The notes under the pieces were generated by a model. The model had not been told where the DNA came from, searched no databases, and saw only the letters and a program-made list of their open reading frames with translations. A stretch of DNA of 64,000 bases, taken from assembly GCA_029858505.1 (NCBI GenBank), contig JAOUEW010000001.1:682001-746000 (forward strand). Reading direction: 5' to 3'. This DNA is from Deltaproteobacteria bacterium. GTDB lineage: Bacteria; SAR324; JACQKK01. This document shows, piece by piece, positions 1 through 9,000 of the stretch (positions are counted from its first letter, which is position 1; the number at the start of each line of letters is the position of its first letter). The position numbers and the translations under genes are program-made.

Positions 1-707
1 AGCATGAATCCATCCAGATAGGGCTTAAACTCGCTGCGGTCGGCGGCGGCCGGGCGCAGCCAAAAGTCTCGCCCCCACAATACCCTCAGGTAGGCTGAAA
101 GTTTGCGCTGATGATCCACGAACAAAACGCCTTTCCGCTCCTTTTGCAGCATGGCCTGGCTGTCGGCGGTTTGCAGGGAAAAATAGGCGGTCTGGTTTTT
201 AAAGTCGGTGCGGTAGGCGTCTGCGCCAAAAAAGGCCCAGCGGCGCAGGCCCCCCAGGGGCAGTTTAGAGAGCAATTCATCCAGGATGGACAGCATGGGC
301 CGCAGCCCGCGGGGGGCGCGGGCCGCCAGTTGGTGCAGAAACTGAAGATAAGCCTTGAACAAGGCCATGTCTCCCAGCCGCCGCGCCGTGGTGGGCAGGG
401 TGGCGAAGAACAATTCAATCACTTCGCCGGAAGTCATGGAGGAAAGTTTCATGGCGGCCAGGATGGATTCCTTCACCGCATCATCGCCAATCTCTTTGGC
501 CACCAGGGGCATTTCCTGGAGATAGGTTATCACCAAATGATTGCCCCGCCCCAGGTTCACCAGCCCCTTAGCCCCTTCCAAATAGTGTTGCAGGGCAGAC
601 GCGCTCATCACCCGCGCGGCCTCGTGAAAGGTGCTTTCCAGCACCCCCGTGATTTCGGGATTCAGTTGTTCCAGGTATTCGCTGTACTGTTTCAGGTCAA
701 TACTCAT
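1..707 (-). CDS. cbbO: CbbO, RuBisCO activase adaptor (partial, C-terminus off the window)
   Basis: Encodes the N-terminal ~235 residues of CbbO, the adaptor that with the AAA+ protein CbbQ forms the activase removing inhibitory sugar phosphates from form I RuBisCO. The start codon is at 705-707 and the frame stays open to the left edge. The seen part has the conserved segment around GLRRWAFFGADAYRTDF, then LQKERKGVLFVDHQRKL and LRVLWGRDFWLRP, typical of CbbO. The C-terminal von Willebrand A domain with its MIDAS site lies outside the window and cannot be checked. It follows cbbQ by 62 bases on the same strand, so it is probably the last visible gene of cbbLSQO. NorD-like proteins share the fold, but the cbb context decides the name. 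Confidence 0.9.
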   Translation of the reverse strand, partial: MSIDLKQYSEYLEQLNPEITGVLESTFHEAARVMSASALQHYLEGAKGLVNLGRGNHLVITYLQEMPLVAKEIGDDAVKESILAAMKLSSMTSGEVIELFFATLPTTARRLGDMALFKAYLQFLHQLAARAPRGLRPMLSILDELLSKLPLGGLRRWAFFGADAYRTDFKNQTAYFSLQTADSQAMLQKERKGVLFVDHQRKLSAYLRVLWGRDFWLRPAAADRSEFKPYLDGFM

Positions 708-769
708 GGCCCGCTCCTAACAAGGCTGGGAAGATCCGGAGCCGTGGCGGTGCTTTCTTGGGCTGTCAC

Positions 770-1576
770 TCAGCCAAAAAAAGTGTTCACCGCCGCGTCC
801 AAGGCGTCGCGCATGTCTGGATCGTCGGTTAGCGGACGCACCAGGGCAATCTGGCAGGCATCTACGGGGGGGATGCCCTTGCCTATCAGGGTAGCGGCAT
901 ACACCAGCAGCCGGGTAGAAATACCCTCATCCAGGCCGTGGCCCTTCAGATGGCGTGAGCGGGCCGCCACCTGCACCAGTTTTTCGGCTACCTGGGGGTT
1001 GACTCCCCCTTCATGGGTGACGATTTCAGTCTCGATGGCGGGTTCTGGGTAATCAAAATCCAAGGCGCCAAACCGTTGCTTGGTAGACTGCTTCAAGTCC
1101 TTCATCAAAGACTGATAGCCGGGGTTATAGGAAATCACCAGTTGGAAGTCGGGATGGGCTTCCAGCAGTTCTCCTTTTTTGTCCAAAGGTAAAAGGCGGC
1201 GGTGGTCGGTAAGGGGGTGGATCACCACCGTGGTGTCCTGGCGGGCCTCTACGACTTCATCTAAGTAACAGATGGCGCCCAGCCGCGCTGCGGTGGTTAG
1301 GGGGCCGTCTTGCCAGCGGGTGCCGTCCCGGTCCAACAAAAAGCGGCCGATCAAGTCGGCGGCGGTCATGTCTTCGTTACAGGCCACGGTAATCAATGGT
1401 TTTTTCAGTTTCCAGGCCATGTATTCTACAAAGCGGCTTTTGCCGCAGCCCGTGGGGCCTTTCAGCATCATGGGCAGGCGGGCCTCGTAGGCAGCCTCAA
1501 ACTGCACCACTTCTTTGTCCACGGCTTTGTAGTAGGGTTCGTTTTTGATGTGGAATGGTTTGTCCATGGGGCTCAT
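770..1576 (-). CDS. cbbQ: CbbQ, MoxR-type AAA+ ATPase of the RuBisCO activase
   Basis: A 268-residue MoxR-family AAA+ ATPase that works with CbbO to remodel inhibited RuBisCO at the cost of ATP. The Walker A motif GPTGCGKS is at residues 40-47, Walker B-like ICYLDEV follows about 60 residues later, and SYNPGYQ is the sensor region typical of CbbQ/NirQ/NorQ. Length is normal for the family. A second Met at residue 4 is also possible as start. It sits 119 bases downstream of cbbS behind two stem-loops and 62 bases ahead of cbbO. NirQ/NorQ paralogues are almost the same in sequence; the adjacent RuBisCO genes make CbbQ the best call. Confidence 0.94.
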   Translation of the reverse strand: MSPMDKPFHIKNEPYYKAVDKEVVQFEAAYEARLPMMLKGPTGCGKSRFVEYMAWKLKKPLITVACNEDMTAADLIGRFLLDRDGTRWQDGPLTTAARLGAICYLDEVVEARQDTTVVIHPLTDHRRLLPLDKKGELLEAHPDFQLVISYNPGYQSLMKDLKQSTKQRFGALDFDYPEPAIETEIVTHEGGVNPQVAEKLVQVAARSRHLKGHGLDEGISTRLLVYAATLIGKGIPPVDACQIALVRPLTDDPDMRDALDAAVNTFFG

Positions 1577-1636
1577 GTCGGTATTCTCTCGCCAAACAGG
1601 TGGCTGGGGTAAAAGAGCGGTATGTCCACTCTTTCC

Positions 1637-1672
1637 CCCAGCTTCCTGGGTGAACCCCGCCCAAAGGCGGGG
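1637..1672 (-). terminator. two tandem stem-loops between cbbS and cbbQ
   Basis: Two hairpins lie back to back after cbbS: CCCCGCC/GGCGGGG with a CAAA-side loop (1655-1672) and CCCAG/CTGGG with a four-base loop (1637-1650). Read on the minus strand there is no clean U-run after them, so they look like an attenuator or an mRNA-stabilising element rather than a full stop. In other autotrophs such hairpins keep cbbLS transcript in large excess over cbbQO; that role is inferred here. Confidence 0.5.
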
Positions 1673-1695
1673 GGCTGATGCGGGTTAGGCAGCCA

Positions 1696-2049
1696 TTAGG
1701 CTTTCGGCCGGAAAATCAACATGGCCGTGCCTTGGGTCTGCCGAACGTTGTCGTAACCGATCAGTTTGACCAAATGCCCGGGGTTGGCCTTCCGGCAAGC
1801 CTCGGCTTCATTTAAAATGCGGTCAATGTCGGTTTCGCCAAACATAGGCAGCTTCCACATGTACCAGTAGTGCTTCATGGCGTTTTCCGGCTCGCTGTGC
1901 TCAATGGCCGGGTTCCAGCCTTTATCCACGATATACTGCACCTGGCGGCGCAGCACATCGCCACTCATTGGCGGTAAGTAGGAAAAGGTCTCAAAGCGCC
2001 TGCTGGCGGCATCGCCTAGCCGGGATTTATAGTCTTGCATTTCGCTCAT
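1696..2049 (-). CDS. cbbS: RuBisCO small subunit, form IA
   Basis: The 117-residue small subunit of ribulose-1,5-bisphosphate carboxylase/oxygenase, which caps the L8 core to form the L8S8 holoenzyme. Recognisable family segments are [12 protein letters not shown] near the N-terminus, [22 protein letters not shown] and the C-terminal [15 protein letters not shown] good ribosome binding site (AAAGGAA) precedes the ATG. It follows cbbL by 36 bases on the same strand, so the two are co-transcribed. Length and motifs fit proteobacterial form IA proteins. Confidence 0.97.
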   Translation of the reverse strand: MSEMQDYKSRLGDAASRRFETFSYLPPMSGDVLRRQVQYIVDKGWNPAIEHSEPENAMKHYWYMWKLPMFGETDIDRILNEAEACRKANPGHLVKLIGYDNVRQTQGTAMLIFRPKA

Positions 2050-2085
2050 GGCGGTTTCCTTTAATGGTACGGGTTTTTGAGTGTT

Positions 2086-3507
2086 TTACCGGTGGGCGAC
2101 GTCCAGCTTGTCCACCGTGTCAAACTCAAACTTGATTTCCTTCCAGGTTTCCATGGCCACTTTCAGCTCGGGAGAGGACTGGGCAGCCTTGGTCAGGATG
2201 TCTTTGCCCTCTTTTTCCAGCTGGCGCCCTTCGTTGCGGGCCTGCACGCAGGCTTCCAGCGCCACCCGGTTGGCCGCGGCACCCGCCGCGTTGCCCCAAG
2301 GATGGCCCAGGGTTCCACCGCCAAACTGAAGGATGGAGTCGTCGCCAAAGATGGCAACCAGCGCGGGCATGTGCCAAACGTGGATACCGCCGGAGGCGAC
2401 CGGGAACAGACCCGGCATTTGGCCCCAGTCCTGATCGAAGAAAATACCTTTGCTGCGGTCTTCTTTGGTGATGCGGTCGCGCATCATGCCAATCCAGCCG
2501 ATGGTGGCTTCGCGGTCGCCTTCCAGTTTGCCCACCACGGTTCCAGAGTGGAGATGATCTCCGCCCATCAACCGCAACATTTTGGCCAACACGCGGAAGT
2601 TGATACCGTGTTTGGGGTTGCGGTCAATCACCCCGTGCATGGCACGGTGCACATGCAGCAACATGCCGTTGTCGCGGCACCATTTGGAAAGGCTGGTATG
2701 AGCCGTCCAACCCATGGTTAGGTAGTCGCTCATGATGATTTTAGAGCCGATTTCTTTGGCGTATTCGGCCCGTTTGTACACTTCTTCCATGGTTGGGCCA
2801 GTCACGTTCAGGTAGTGGCCCTTATACTCCCCAGTTTCTCCTTCCGCTTTGTCGATGGCTTCTTGGCAATATTGAAACCGGTCGCGCCAGCGCATGAAAG
2901 GCTGGGAGTTGACGTTCTCGTCGTCTTTGGTGAAGTCCAAACCGCCCCGCAGGCATTCATACACCGCGCGGCCATAGTTTTTGGCAGACAGCCCCAGCTT
3001 GGGCTTAATGGTGCAGCCCAACAACGGACGACCATACTTGTTCAGTTTGTCACGCTCAACGGCAATTCCATGGGGTGGGCCGGGGTTGGTGACCACAAAC
3101 CACAGGGGAAAGCGCACGTCTTCCAGCCTTAAGCTGCGCACGGCCTTAAAGCCGAACACGTTGCCCACCAACGAGGTAAACACGTTCACCACAGAGCCTT
3201 CCTCAAACAGGCCCATCGGGTAGGCGATAAAGGCATAGAAGGCTTCGTCGTCGCCAGGTACGTCTTCGATGGCGTAGGCGCGGCCCTTGTAATAATAAAG
3301 ATCGGTCAAAAGATCGGTCCAAACCGTGGTCCAAGTGGCGGTGGAGGATTCAGCGGCCACCGCGGCGGCGGCCTCCTCTCGCGGCACACCCGCTTGGGGT
3401 ATAATTTTGAAAACAGCGAGGAAATCGCTTTCCTTTGGGACGTACGTGGGCTCCCAATAGGCTTCCCGGTATTCTTTCACACCGGCTTCATATTTTTTTC
3501 CTGCCAT
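2086..3507 (-). CDS. cbbL: RuBisCO large subunit, form IA
   Basis: The 473-residue catalytic subunit of RuBisCO, fixing CO2 onto ribulose-1,5-bisphosphate in the Calvin cycle. All key residues are present (own numbering, spinach equivalent in brackets): Lys168 in TIKPKLG (K175), the carbamylated Lys194 with Asp196 and Glu197 in DFTKDDE (K201/D203/E204), His287 in HVHRAMH (H294), His320 (H327) and Lys327 of loop 6 in [10 protein letters not shown] (K334). It is full length and an AGGAG site lies just before the ATG. It is first in cbbLSQO and divergent from cbbR. The partner CbbQO and the small subunit type place it in form IA rather than the red-type form IC/ID. Confidence 0.98.
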   Translation of the reverse strand: MAGKKYEAGVKEYREAYWEPTYVPKESDFLAVFKIIPQAGVPREEAAAAVAAESSTATWTTVWTDLLTDLYYYKGRAYAIEDVPGDDEAFYAFIAYPMGLFEEGSVVNVFTSLVGNVFGFKAVRSLRLEDVRFPLWFVVTNPGPPHGIAVERDKLNKYGRPLLGCTIKPKLGLSAKNYGRAVYECLRGGLDFTKDDENVNSQPFMRWRDRFQYCQEAIDKAEGETGEYKGHYLNVTGPTMEEVYKRAEYAKEIGSKIIMSDYLTMGWTAHTSLSKWCRDNGMLLHVHRAMHGVIDRNPKHGINFRVLAKMLRLMGGDHLHSGTVVGKLEGDREATIGWIGMMRDRITKEDRSKGIFFDQDWGQMPGLFPVASGGIHVWHMPALVAIFGDDSILQFGGGTLGHPWGNAAGAAANRVALEACVQARNEGRQLEKEGKDILTKAAQSSPELKVAMETWKEIKFEFDTVDKLDVAHR

Positions 3508-3539
3508 GGTGGTCTCCTGAGTTGAAGATCAATCTGCCA

Positions 3540-3559
3540 CCCGCGGATGATTTCGCGGG
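3540..3559 (-). other. hairpin in the cbbL leader
   Basis: CCCGCG and CGCGGG (six pairs, eight-base loop) form a stem in the region that would be the 5' leader of the cbbL mRNA, about 33 bases before its start codon. It could stabilise the abundant cbbLS mRNA; no function is shown by sequence alone. Confidence 0.45.
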
Positions 3560-3586
3560 ATCAAGCCGACTTTACTTCAAGCGCAG

Positions 3587-3619
3587 CGTTAAGTTAATCT
3601 AAATAAAATTAATGTAACG
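3587..3619. promoter_or_regulatory. probable CbbR operator in the cbbL-cbbR divergent region
   Basis: A 12-base arm CGTTAAGTTAAT (3587-3598) and its partner ATTAATGTAACG (3608-3619) form an inverted repeat with only two central mismatches per arm and a 9-base AT-rich spacer. The arms contain the TTA/TAA half-sites expected for LysR-type regulators, and the dyad lies between the divergent cbbL and cbbR starts, where CbbR normally binds. A further AACGTT palindrome overlaps the right end. Binding by the adjacent CbbR is inferred. Confidence 0.7.
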
Positions 3620-3643
3620 TTAAACATTTATATAACATAAATC

Positions 3644-4549
3644 ATGCTATCCGTGACCCTGCACCAACTCAAAATCTTCCTGGCGTTTGGCCGCCTGCTG
3701 AACATGACCCATGCAGCCAAAGAGCTGCACATGACGCCCGCCGCCCTTTCCATTCAGATTAAGCAATTGGCCGAGGCGGTGGGCGCGCCGCTGCATGAGC
3801 AGACCGGTAAACGGTTGTTTATGACGGAGACGGGCCACTTGGTGGAGGCCGCCGCTCGGGATGTTTTGTTGCGGTTGGAGCGGTTAGAGACGGAACTGGC
3901 GGAAATGCAGGGCCTGCAACGGGGCGTGCTCAAGATCACCATCATTACCACGGCAAAATACTTTATTCCCCGTCTTTTAGGTGAATTTTGCACGCAATAT
4001 CCGGGCATTGATGTGGCCTTGGAGGTGGCCAACCGGGATCAATGTTTGCTGCGTCTTTCACAAAATATGGACGACTTATACATCATGGGCCAAGTGCCGG
4101 ACCACTTGAACGCGGCGTCCATTCCCTTTATGAAGAACCCCCTGGTGTTGATTGCCCCCGCTGGCCACCCCTTGGTGGGGAAGAAGGCGATTGATCCGGC
4201 CCGGTTGGCGGGTGAGATGTTCATTATGCGGGAGCCCGGATCGGGTACCCGCCTTACCGCAGAGCAATTTTTTGAGAGCCGGGGGATAAATATCAAGGTG
4301 CGGATGACCCTAGGTAGCAACGAGGCGGTGAAACAAGCGGTGGCGGGGGGGTTGGGTTTGGCGGTGATCTCTCGCTATACGCTGGCTTTGGATGAGGGAT
4401 CCGGAGCTTTTTCCGTGTTGGATGTGAAGGGTTTTCCCTTGGTTAGACAATGGTGCGCCGTGTTTCCCAAGGGAAAGCGGGTTTCCAAGGCGGCCCAGGC
4501 GTTTCTAAGCCGCTTTACCCCCCCGCAGGGCCCAAACGCCCTCCCTTAA
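3644..4549 (+). CDS. cbbR: CbbR, LysR-type regulator of the cbb operon
   Basis: A 301-residue LysR-type transcription factor. Residues 3-62 form the winged helix-turn-helix, with the recognition part HAAKELHMTPAALSIQIKQLAE. The rest is the periplasmic-binding-like effector domain, including the FIMREPGSGTR segment typical of CbbR/CysB-like ligand pockets. It is transcribed away from cbbL with 136 bases between the two start codons and a dyad operator in the gap, the standard arrangement for CbbR control of Calvin-cycle genes, often in response to NADPH or phosphorylated sugars. No clear Shine-Dalgarno precedes the ATG, and the leader is AT-rich. CysB/RbcR-like regulators are the alternative, but position makes CbbR very likely. 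Confidence 0.92.
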   Translation: MLSVTLHQLKIFLAFGRLLNMTHAAKELHMTPAALSIQIKQLAEAVGAPLHEQTGKRLFMTETGHLVEAAARDVLLRLERLETELAEMQGLQRGVLKITIITTAKYFIPRLLGEFCTQYPGIDVALEVANRDQCLLRLSQNMDDLYIMGQVPDHLNAASIPFMKNPLVLIAPAGHPLVGKKAIDPARLAGEMFIMREPGSGTRLTAEQFFESRGINIKVRMTLGSNEAVKQAVAGGLGLAVISRYTLALDEGSGAFSVLDVKGFPLVRQWCAVFPKGKRVSKAAQAFLSRFTPPQGPNALP

Positions 4550-4659
4550 AAACCCTTGTTCTCCCCGGTTTTCCGTTTGCTCAAGGGGCTTGGGAATATT
4601 GAAGCGGTGGTGTTTGGTTCGGCTTTCAGGGAATTTACGGCTGACATGGAGAAGCCCAA

Positions 4660-5811
4660 TTATTTCCAGGCCACCAGCCCGCCGAATACCCAGGTGGGCA
4701 TGTCTTGTTCTTCCGGGTAAAAATCTATCCGAGAGAACCCCGCCCGCTTCAGGGAGCGCTCCCAATCCCCCGCCGTCAGCCACCCATAGGTTTCTCGAAA
4801 GCCAGGTTCCAGCTTGGCGTTGAAGTACGAGTGAAAGCTGCTTTGCATGAACTCAAACATGAAGAAATCTCGGGGGCGCTGGCGGAAGGCCATGGTGACG
4901 ATGAGGCTGCCCCCTGGTTTCAACATGGAGTGGAATTTATTCAGGGTATAGCCAAAGTCGGTGACATCGTGGAGGACATTTTCGCACACGATGGCGTTTA
5001 CCGATTGGGGCTGCAGAAAGGCTTCGGGCAGCTCCATCTTGTCTAGGTTCACCACCTTGAAGGTCATGCGGTCGGCCAGGGTTTCCGGGTCGTGGCGGCG
5101 GATCCAGGCCCGGCCCAGTTTGATGAGGCTGAGGCTGATGTCGGTGAAGGCGTAATGGCCGATTTTTTTGCTGAGGGCGCGGAACTCTGGGTCTTGCAGG
5201 GCAAAGCGCAGGGCCGCCCCAATGCCCGCCCCCCCTTCAAACACGGTGATGGGCAGGGGGCTGCTGGCCATCAGCTGCTTCAGGGCGCGGAGAATGACAT
5301 CGTGACCGGGGGCTTTTACGCTGGCCCGCTCCATCAAGTCCTCCCACAGGGCCATGGACTTGTGGAAGTCGTCCATCACCATGGTCAACAGCGAATCCTC
5401 TCCCTGGAACAACATGCGGGGAGAGACATCTCGCACTCCCCGCAAAAAATCGTACATTCGGCGGTTGTGGGGGTGGTCGTTCAGGTAGGCTTCAATGTTG
5501 CTGTCCTCGGGGTCGGCATCGGTCAGGGTCGGGGCCGGGCTCCAGTGGCCCCCCACCTCAGAAAGTTCCCCGCAATCGGCCAAGTACTCAAACAGCCTGC
5601 GGGTGAAATGAAAGGCGGTGGGGGTGGGGTGGTTGGCCGGGTCGGCAAACCAGGGGGCGGGGTGCTGGGCCAACCTGCCGCTGGCCACAAAGTTCCGCAG
5701 AAAAATCTGGCGCAGCAGAATGCCAATGTAATGCTTAAAATCGTGAAGCTCCTGCCGGTAGGCGGGAGAGTACACGTCCGACAAGTCCAATCGTGGGGGC
5801 ATGGAGGACAT
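4660..5811 (-). CDS. SAM-dependent methyltransferase, polyketide-synthase-like type
   Basis: A 383-residue class I methyltransferase. Motif I is VFEGGAGIGAALRF near residue 190, followed by an acidic motif II region (YAFTDIS) and the post-motif NAIVCENVLHDVTDF and LKPGGSLIVTM. The ~190-residue N-terminal part is helical and resembles the lead-in of carbon methyltransferase domains found in polyketide synthases, but here the protein is free-standing with no synthase nearby. It is convergent with cbbR and alone on its strand. Substrate unknown. A second Met at codon 4 has a better spaced AGGA and may be the true start. Confidence 0.75.
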   Translation of the reverse strand: MSSMPPRLDLSDVYSPAYRQELHDFKHYIGILLRQIFLRNFVASGRLAQHPAPWFADPANHPTPTAFHFTRRLFEYLADCGELSEVGGHWSPAPTLTDADPEDSNIEAYLNDHPHNRRMYDFLRGVRDVSPRMLFQGEDSLLTMVMDDFHKSMALWEDLMERASVKAPGHDVILRALKQLMASSPLPITVFEGGAGIGAALRFALQDPEFRALSKKIGHYAFTDISLSLIKLGRAWIRRHDPETLADRMTFKVVNLDKMELPEAFLQPQSVNAIVCENVLHDVTDFGYTLNKFHSMLKPGGSLIVTMAFRQRPRDFFMFEFMQSSFHSYFNAKLEPGFRETYGWLTAGDWERSLKRAGFSRIDFYPEEQDMPTWVFGGLVAWK

Positions 5812-6098
5812 CCTGAAAAATCTTCCGGGTGGATAATAAAGCGATCTTCAAACGCTCTAAGATTTCGATGATAGAAAGCATATCTCAATCCGGGGCTGGT
5901 TCCCACCCCCCCGGGCTTGGAGGGTGGGGGTCTCTTCCCCCGAGAAATATTGAAACTTTTTTTATAACCCGTTGAACCTTTCGGGAGGGGGCTGCTCTAA
6001 CAGGTATGACAAAGAGGACGGTTGGCAGACCCGAGAAGCTGCCCGCCTGTCTTTTTTGATTGCCACCGGCCCGCCTCCTCCTCGGGCCGGTTTTTTTT
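5812..6098 (+). ncRNA. candidate small RNA, plus strand
   Basis: This 285-base gap lies between the start of a minus-strand methyltransferase and the end of a minus-strand uvrA, so no plus-strand gene precedes it, yet it ends in a textbook plus-strand terminator. Inside are several stems: CCCACCC/GGGTGGG near 5905-5935, a long imperfect stem around CCCCCGAGAAA and TTTCGGGAGGGGG (5936-5990), and GGCAG/CTGCC followed by TTTTTT at 6022-6055. This looks like a structured transcript with two successive terminators. I could not match it to 6S RNA or another known family. Confidence 0.35.
6065..6098 (+). terminator. Rho-independent terminator, plus-strand polarity
   Basis: A nine-base-pair stem (ACCGGCCCG with CGGGCCGGT) and a nine-base loop are followed by eight T residues on the plus strand. 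The T-run overlaps the uvrA stop codon. On the minus strand no U-run follows the stem, so it fits a plus-strand transcript better than uvrA. Confidence 0.75.
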
Positions 6099-9000
6099 AT
6101 TTGCGTTTGGGTTGGCCCAGGCAGGGGCGCAGGGCCGCCCCGGTGTGGCTGTGAGCCAGTTCCGCCAGTTCCCGTGGGGTTCCTTCTGCCACCACCCGCC
6201 CCCCCGCTTCGCCCCCCTCCGGCCCCAGGTCAATCACCCAGTCGGCGGTTTTAATCACCTCCAGGTTGTGTTCAATCAGCACCACGCTGTTGCCCTGGTC
6301 CACCAGCCGGTGCAGCACCTCCAGCAGCCGGGCGGTGTCGTCCAGGTGCAGCCCGGTGGTGGGTTCGTCCAGCACGTACAGGGTTTTCCCCGTGGCGGGG
6401 CGGCCCAGTTCGGCGGCCAACTTTACCCGCTGGGCCTCTCCGCCAGACAGGGTGTTGCCGGGCTGCCCCAGCTTGATGTAACCCAGCCCCACCCCCACCA
6501 GGGTTTCCAGCCTCCGCTTGATTTGGGGCTGGCGGCCAAAAAATTCCAGGGCCTCGGCGGCTTCCATGTTCAAAATGTCCGCCATGTTTTTGCCGCGGTA
6601 GCGCACGTTCAGGGTCTCTCGGTTAAACCGCTGGCCGCCGCAAACCTCGCAGTCTACCCACACGTCGGCCAGAAAGTGCATTTCGATGTGGTTCTGCCCC
6701 CGCCCTTCGCAGGTTTCGCAGCGCCCCCCCTTCACGTTGAACGAGAACCGCCCCGGACCATAGCCCCGGCTTTTGGCCTCGGGCAGAGAAGCCATCAGGG
6801 AGCGGATGGGGTCCAGGGCCCCGGTGTAGGTGGCGGGGTTTGATTTGGGCGTGCGCCCGATGGGGGACTGGTCAATGACCACCACTTGGTCCAACTGCCC
6901 GGCCCCCTGAATGCCCCGGTGGGGGCCCGCCACCACCCGCCGCTTCTCGATGATCTGCTGCAGGCCCTTCAGCAGGGTTTCCATCACCAGCGACGACTTT
7001 CCACAGCCGCTCACCCCGGTCACGGCGGTCAGCCGCCCCAGGGGAAAGCCCACGGTGATGTCTTTCAGGTTATGGGTAGAGGCTCCCTCCACCACCACCC
7101 AGCCGGGGCGCTGGGCCTCGGAGGGGCGGGTTTTTTTGTTGGAGGTTCCCGATTTTTGGCGGCCCCGGCGTTTGGGGGCCGCCAAGTCTGGCCCCGTGGC
7201 CGGAACCCATGGCCCACAACGGGGAGCCGCGGGCAGGGGAATTTGCTTGCGGCCGCTGAGGTATTGCCCCGTGAGCGACAACTCATGGGCCATCAGGTCC
7301 GCCACGGTGCCCTGGGCCACCACCCGGCCGCCCCAGTGCCCGGCTCCGGGGCCCATGTCCACCACATGGTCGGCCCGGCGGATGGTGTCTGGATCGTGCT
7401 CCACCACCACCACCGTGTTGCCCAAATCCCGCAGGCGCTCCAAGGAGACGAGCAGGCGGCCGGTGTCGCGGGGGTGCAGGCCGATGGTGGGTTCGTCCAG
7501 CACGTACAGCACCCCCACCAGCCCGCCACCAATTTGGCTGGCCAGCCGAATGCGTTGGGCCTCGCCCCCCGACAGGGTAGAGGCATCCCGGTCCAGTGAT
7601 AAGTACCCCAGGCCCACGTCTCGCAGAAAGCCCAGCCGGGCGCGGATTTCTCGCAGGGGCTGCTCGGCCACCAAGGCATCATTCTCGCTCAAGGTCCACC
7701 CATTCACGGTGTCTAGGGCCTGGGTCACCGTGTTTTTGCACAACTGAGAGATGGACTGCCCCTGCAGGGTCACCGCACGATAGGGCGGGGCCAGCCGCTC
7801 GCCCCCGCAGGCCCGGCAGGGAATGTCGGCCAGCAAAGGTTCAATATGGGGCTGCCATTCCGCGGCGTCTTCTCCCCGGTACCATTCTTCCACCAGCCCC
7901 AGCACGCCCCGGAAGGCCTCCACCGTTTGGCGGCGGGTGCGCCCAAAGGCCCTGCGTTGGAACGACAGGCTTCCGCCGTCTCCTTCCAGCAGCAGCCGCT
8001 GTTCCCGTTCCGTCAGGCGGTTCCAGGGGGCTTCGATCTCAATGTCTTCCCGCTGGGCGAAGGCGCGGATCATCCGCTCCCAGCGCCCCTTCTTGCGCGA
8101 CAGGGTTTGCCCCACTGGGCTCGGCTCCAGGGCCCCTTCCAGCAGGGGCCGGTTGGGGAACACCACCAGCAGGTCCGGGTTCACCTGAGCGCTTTTGCCC
8201 AGCCCCTGGCAGGTGGGGCAGGCCCCCTGGTGAGAGTTGAAACTGAACATCCGGGGAGACAGGGGCTCGGTTTGGTAATAATCGCAGGCCGGGCAGCCCG
8301 GTTCACGGCTGGCGGCCAGGGTGGTGGGGCCTTTGGTTTTCGCTCCCCCATCGGGGAACACCAACTCCGCCAAGCCGTGGCCCCGATCGAAGGCTTTTTC
8401 CAGGGCTTCCGCCAGCCGGGTGCGGCTGGCGGGTTCCAGGGTCAGTCGGTCCATCACCAGCGCCACCGGAGTGTTTTCTTCCAGGTCGCGCTGCGGCGCA
8501 GGACCAGCCAGCCAATCGGCCAGGTCGATTGGCTCACCCCCAATCAACACCCGGCGGAAGCCCTCTCCCACCAAGCCTTCCGCCGCCCCGGCCAGGTGGC
8601 CAGGGGTGTCTAACATCATGGGGTGGCGGCTGCCGGGTCGGAACAAAGGGGCCGTGACCAGCACCCGTTCTCCGGGGCGGTCGTCGACCAGTTGCCGGGC
8701 CAGCCGGGTGGGGGTGTGCCCTGCCAGGGGCTGGCCGCAATGGGGGCAGTGGGGCACGCCCGCCCGGGCGTACAACAGCCGAAGATAATCGTAAATTTCG
8801 GTGGTGGTGGCCACCGTGGAACGGGGCGAGCGGGACGCGTTCTTTTGATCGATGGCAATGGCCGGGGCCAACCCCTCCAGGGATTCCACCGGGGCCTTGT
8901 CCATGCGCCCCAGAAAGCGCCGGGCATAAGTGGATAAACTCTCCACGTAGCGGGCCTGCCCTTCGGCAAACAGGGTGTCGAAGGCCAGGGAAGTTTTGCC

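Noticed and set aside
5812-6098. 6S RNA
   Set aside because: A short stretch CCGAGAAGC resembles part of 6S RNA, but I could not form the long closing stem and central bubble, so only an unnamed RNA candidate is reported.
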